DNA of 10,081 nucleotides from Saccoglossus kowalevskii (Eukaryota; Hemichordata; Enteropneusta; Harrimaniidae). The stretch lies in NCBI RefSeq assembly GCF_000003605.2, contig NW_003122411.1, positions 218,311-228,391 on the forward strand. The letters run 5' to 3'. The position numbers and the translations under genes were made by a program. This document shows, one piece after another, positions 7,588 to 10,081 of the stretch (its first letter is position 1; the number at the start of each line of letters is the position of its first letter). The notes under the pieces were generated by a model, which was not told the origin of the DNA, did not search any database, and saw nothing but the letters and a program-made list of their open reading frames with translations.

Positions 7588-7650
7588 TCGCGAGCGGCGC
7601 TGTTCATTACGCAAGCGCAATGTGCCAGAAACTCACATGTGTAAATCAAA
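7588..7650 (+). promoter_or_regulatory. CpG-rich core promoter / 5' UTR of the LRPPRC-like gene
   Basis: The bases just before the start codon are locally CpG-rich: TCGCGA at 7588-7593 and ACGCAAGCGCAA at 7609-7620. The latter resembles, imperfectly, the NRF1 palindrome (GCGCATGCGC) found in promoters of many nuclear genes for mitochondrial proteins. No TATA box is evident. The start context is AAAATGG. Promoter activity is inferred. Confidence 0.45.
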
Positions 7651-7790
7651 ATGGCGTTTCTACGGAGGTCTGCTAGGATCGCAAGATATTTGGCTGCGTC
7701 TCCTCAAAATTGTGTTCGAACAGTAATCAGACCGAACCAAAGATTATTTGTCGTTGTTGAACACAATGCCAGGCAGGCGTTCCATTCCAG
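7651..7790 (+). other. LRPPRC: LRPPRC exon 1 (mitochondrial presequence)
   Basis: 140 bases: ATG in AAAATGG context, 46 codons and two bases of a split Ser codon, ending CCAG before donor GTTAGT. The peptide MAFLRRSARIARYLAAS is an amphipathic basic helix of the kind imported into mitochondria. There is no in-frame stop between the start and the donor. Confidence 0.78.
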
Positions 7791-9691
7791 GTTAGTGTTT
7801 TCATCGAGGTAATCTTGTTATCTCTACATGGTGTTTGGGTCATACATCATATATGTATGATAATATTATTACCATGAACTAATATAGATTCATCATAGCT
7901 CCATGATTATAACGGTTGATTATCATAGAGAAACTGTGATTATATCCATCGATGACTTAACGTGGCTGTTGCCTTAGAGTAAAATGAACAGTACCCGCAG
8001 TGGTAATATCAATACCGCTGCTTATTCGGGGCCAACTCTACAAGCACGTACGCCAAAGTCTACATTGTAGTATTTTGCTTTCGCCTTAGTTTTTTTATTG
8101 CCGGTATGGTGGGGTGATCACGAAACCTGATAGCCACAGTACAAGCCTATGCGAGTTACCCCACCCATAAGGACTGATATTCAGTTTCATTTTTACAAAG
8201 ACAACAAATAGATATGATTTCAATACAGTAATTATTATTATCATCATATGCATATCGTCTACCACGATGTTTTGGTCAACTAACAGATCAACGAATGAAG
8301 GCATCGTTTTGGCATGAGCCGAGTGGGTCTTGACTAACGTGAACCCAACTGCTGTAATCTCTCACCAAACATGAAAGATTACTACATTAAAAACATTAAT
8401 GTAGTAATTATTACTCCTCATCTGTTGATATAAATGCAATTCGCTGTCCTAACAAAAGCCTGACATGTGACAATATCGCTGTAAGAATATATGCATGTTA
8501 TATACAACACGTATTACGTTGTGGTTCAGTTTAATTAACATGGACAGACAACCCCAGTCACATCCCCAGTCACATCCTATGCACTGCCAGCATATTGTAA
8601 AAAATAGACTATAGAGAACACAGGCACCTAATGATTCTGATTTGACTGTCCAATCTCTGTAAAATGAATATTGACTTGAAATACACTTCAATTCCAGCTC
8701 TAGATTAACCAACACAGAAACGGCCGTCAGTCACAGCGCCATAGACGATGACTTTGGAGACTTTATAAAAAATATTCAACATCAAGAACATGATATTTTC
8801 CATCAAGTCGTATTTTCTGAGAAGCGGTTTGGACGAGTTACCAAATTGCAAGTTACACGTATGTTTGACTCATTGTGCAAAACAGGTAAATTTGTTTTTT
8901 AACCAGTTTGCTGATAGAATTCCTATAGGCAACAGTGTTAACATTTGGTTGGTGGAGGAATGTTCATTTCAGTCGTTAACAAATATGAAATAAAAGAGTC
9001 GCTGTTATTGTGTGATGTCATGTTTAATAGGATACGTAGGGATACTTATGACATATGTAAAGCATGGTAGTCGTCGCGCTGCGCATGTGCGACATTTGTG
9101 TTGATAAAGATTGATTCTCCCACAATCAAATGCGCTCTTCAAATGAAAATCACAAGTATAAGGTTTGACCTGGGTGCTACTTGCGCTGAATATTGTCAGT
9201 GACTCCTTCGATACCTGCCAATCACCTAAAAATTACCTAATTAAAGCTTGGAAACGTCTCAGTTGGTACTTGTTGATCTGTGTAACAGTCAAAGTCGCCA
9301 TCTTTGTTTATATGAGACTCGTATATCTTGCGCATGCGTGGCGTGGCTACTACCACCCTTTACTGGTGCTATACATGTATGAGACAGTAAGTTCTAACAT
9401 AATCATATTCTGAACTGTAGAATCCAATTTCGAAGGCTTGTTACATATTTTGCATATGGTTTATTTACCAATTCTTTTGTTAATGGATTGTGTCTGTTGT
9501 TTCATTTATTTTGTTGCCGAATCAATCAATTTCACAATTAGCAAGATATTCTATGACATTTTTTGAAGGTTTTGCAACGGCAAGAACTGTTCAGCAACTC
9601 ACAAGGTATTGTGGGAGTTTGATGGCAGAAGTACCGGCTATTGAAAGAACCAAATTAGTGCATGAAATATGGGATAAAGTAGAAGACCTAG
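7651..9691 (+). CDS. LRPPRC: LRPPRC orthologue, N-terminal three exons (gene continues past the window)
   Basis: Exons 7651-7790, 8698-8885 and 9569-9691 join in phase into about 150 residues. Family role: LRPPRC is a large mitochondrial-matrix pentatricopeptide-repeat protein that, with SLIRP, stabilises mitochondrial mRNAs and supports their polyadenylation and translation. Seen here: an Arg-rich N-terminus (eight Arg and one Glu in residues 1-46) typical of a mitochondrial presequence; FGRVTKLQVTRMFDSLCKTG, which aligns with the human segment ending in CRSG; and CGSLMAEVPAIERTK then HEIWDKVEDLG, close to human CGSLLPELKLEERTE and HRIWDTLQKLG. From the conserved Cys to the CGSL motif the spacing equals human with no gaps. 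The human protein has nearly 1,400 residues, so most of this gene lies to the right. The orthology is recognised from remembered sequence, not a search. Confidence 0.83.
7791..8697 (+). other. LRPPRC intron 1
   Basis: 907 bases from donor GTTAGT to acceptor ATTCCAG. It contains a perfect 13-base hairpin (8378-8408) and a short direct repeat CCCCAGTCACATC near 8552-8577. No other exon is apparent. Confidence 0.75.
8378..8408. repeat. Perfect 13-base-stem hairpin
   Basis: ATTACTACATTAA at 8378-8390 and TTAATGTAGTAAT at 8396-8408 are exact complements around a five-base AAACA loop. It is intronic, is not followed by a T run, and has no arms matching a known RNA class. Confidence 0.75.
8698..8885 (+). 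other. LRPPRC: LRPPRC exon 2
   Basis: Acceptor ATTCCAG to 8697, donor GTAAAT from 8886. It completes the split Ser codon and encodes an acidic linker (AIDDDFGDF) followed by the segment aligning to human LRPPRC around its SVRRTGRIPKKLLQKVF region: here VFSEKRFGRVTKLQVTRMF. It ends in phase 1 one base into a Gly codon. Confidence 0.8.
8886..9568 (+). other. LRPPRC intron 2
   Basis: 683 bases from donor GTAAAT to acceptor TTTTGAAG. It carries an inverted-repeat element at about 9056-9362. The stretch 9363-9550 is AT-rich with no exon seen. A second in-frame acceptor, CACAATTAG ending at 9541, could lengthen exon 3 by 27 bases. Confidence 0.7.
9056..9362. mobile_element. Inverted-repeat element in LRPPRC intron 2 (MITE candidate)
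   Basis: Outer arms GTAAAGCATGGTAGTCGTCG and on (about 9056-9089) and the complement of about 9329-9362 match at about 26 of 34 positions, most differences being transitions. Both arms include a CGCATG core: TGCGCATGTGC on the left, TGCGCATGCGTGG on the right. The left terminus, complemented (CACATGCGCAGCGCGACGACT), closely resembles 4004-4023 beside the foldback element of the neighbouring gene. The interior has no transposase frame. The arms are diverged, so the element is probably old. Confidence 0.5.
9569..9691 (+). other. LRPPRC: LRPPRC exon 3
   Basis: Starts after TTTTGAAG with GT completing the split Gly codon; ends before donor GTATGT at 9692. Encodes FATARTVQQLTRYCGSLMA, then the ERTK and HEIWDKVEDL segment, the part of the window most similar to human LRPPRC. 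This acceptor gives the same number of residues between the conserved Cys and CGSL as in human, so it is preferred over the one 27 bases upstream. Confidence 0.82.
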
Positions 9692-10081
9692 GTATGTATG
9701 TATGTAGAGATATGAAATGAGTTAAAGAAGATGTTAATAACGTTTTTTTTAATGGTTCTTAGGGCATTAAAATATCCTGCTTCATCAGCAATACTTTGAA
9801 TTTGGTTGCCTAGTTACTGCCTAGTTACTGCATCCATATTGCATCCATATTTGTAACTTCCTGTTCGGGAGATGTAAAGATATGTTTGTGATGCCGCAAC
9901 AATGACAGTGTTTTGTTCATGTGATACTTCACGAAACAAGATTACTTTCCATTACCTTGACATCAATGACAACAGATTGTTGATAACACTGTTTCTTCTT
10001 TTACTGTTTGTTTATAAACACTAACTTTTGAACTGATGTTGAAAATAATTCATTACTTAGCAGGATGTTTAATTCCAATAA
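9692..10081 (+). other. Start of LRPPRC intron 3 (continues off the window)
   Basis: Begins GTATGTATGTATGTAG, a strong donor within a short TATG repeat. No further exon was recognised before the right edge. It contains two adjacent 11-base tandem duplications at 9808-9851. Confidence 0.65.
9808..9851. repeat. Two back-to-back 11-base tandem duplications
   Basis: GCCTAGTTACT occurs twice (9808-9818, 9819-9829), followed without a gap by GCATCCATATT twice (9830-9840, 9841-9851). All four copies are exact. Confidence 0.95.

Noticed and set aside
9490-9720. A stand-alone 76-codon gene
   Set aside because: Its central part is LRPPRC exon 3; the ends are intron sequence read through the splice sites.

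Overview
The window looks like nuclear DNA of an invertebrate animal. It is AT-rich, its short exons are bounded by GT..AG introns, and simple repeats and small inverted-repeat elements sit in the introns. The best-supported gene belongs to a family (PhnZ/TmpB-like HD-domain oxygenases) that I do not expect in mammals. A marine invertebrate (deuterostome or lophotrochozoan) is a reasonable guess, but the sequence does not fix the species.

Layout. (1) 1-2507: mostly non-coding. It holds one minus-strand cysteine-rich reading frame (328-639) that resembles a ZAD-type zinc-finger N-terminus, a decayed partial copy of it near 1084-1290, an inverted pair of CGCGCCCTCT motifs (1780-1999) and a (TA)14 tract. 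(2) 2508-6517, plus strand: a three-exon gene for a PhnZ-like mixed-valent di-iron oxygenase of about 200 residues. Every expected metal ligand can be placed, but exon 1 carries one surplus base near 2628 that shifts the frame. Its introns hold a foldback element with long terminal inverted repeats (3541-4000), a perfect DR5 nuclear-receptor motif (2942-2958), a 23-unit minisatellite (5231-5690) and a TA-flanked MITE-like element (6084-6275) ending 30 bases before exon 3. A probable poly(A) site lies near 6598-6665. (3) 7651 to the window end, plus strand: the first three exons of an LRPPRC orthologue, starting with a mitochondrial targeting sequence and running into the conserved N-terminal region. 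The gene continues beyond the window.

The two main genes are neighbours in the same orientation, about 1.1 kb apart. Nothing in the sequence suggests a shared pathway: one would act on organophosphonates, the other on mitochondrial mRNA. The two points most worth following are the single-base frameshift in an otherwise perfectly conserved phosphonate-oxygenase gene, and the related inverted-repeat elements in introns of both genes.
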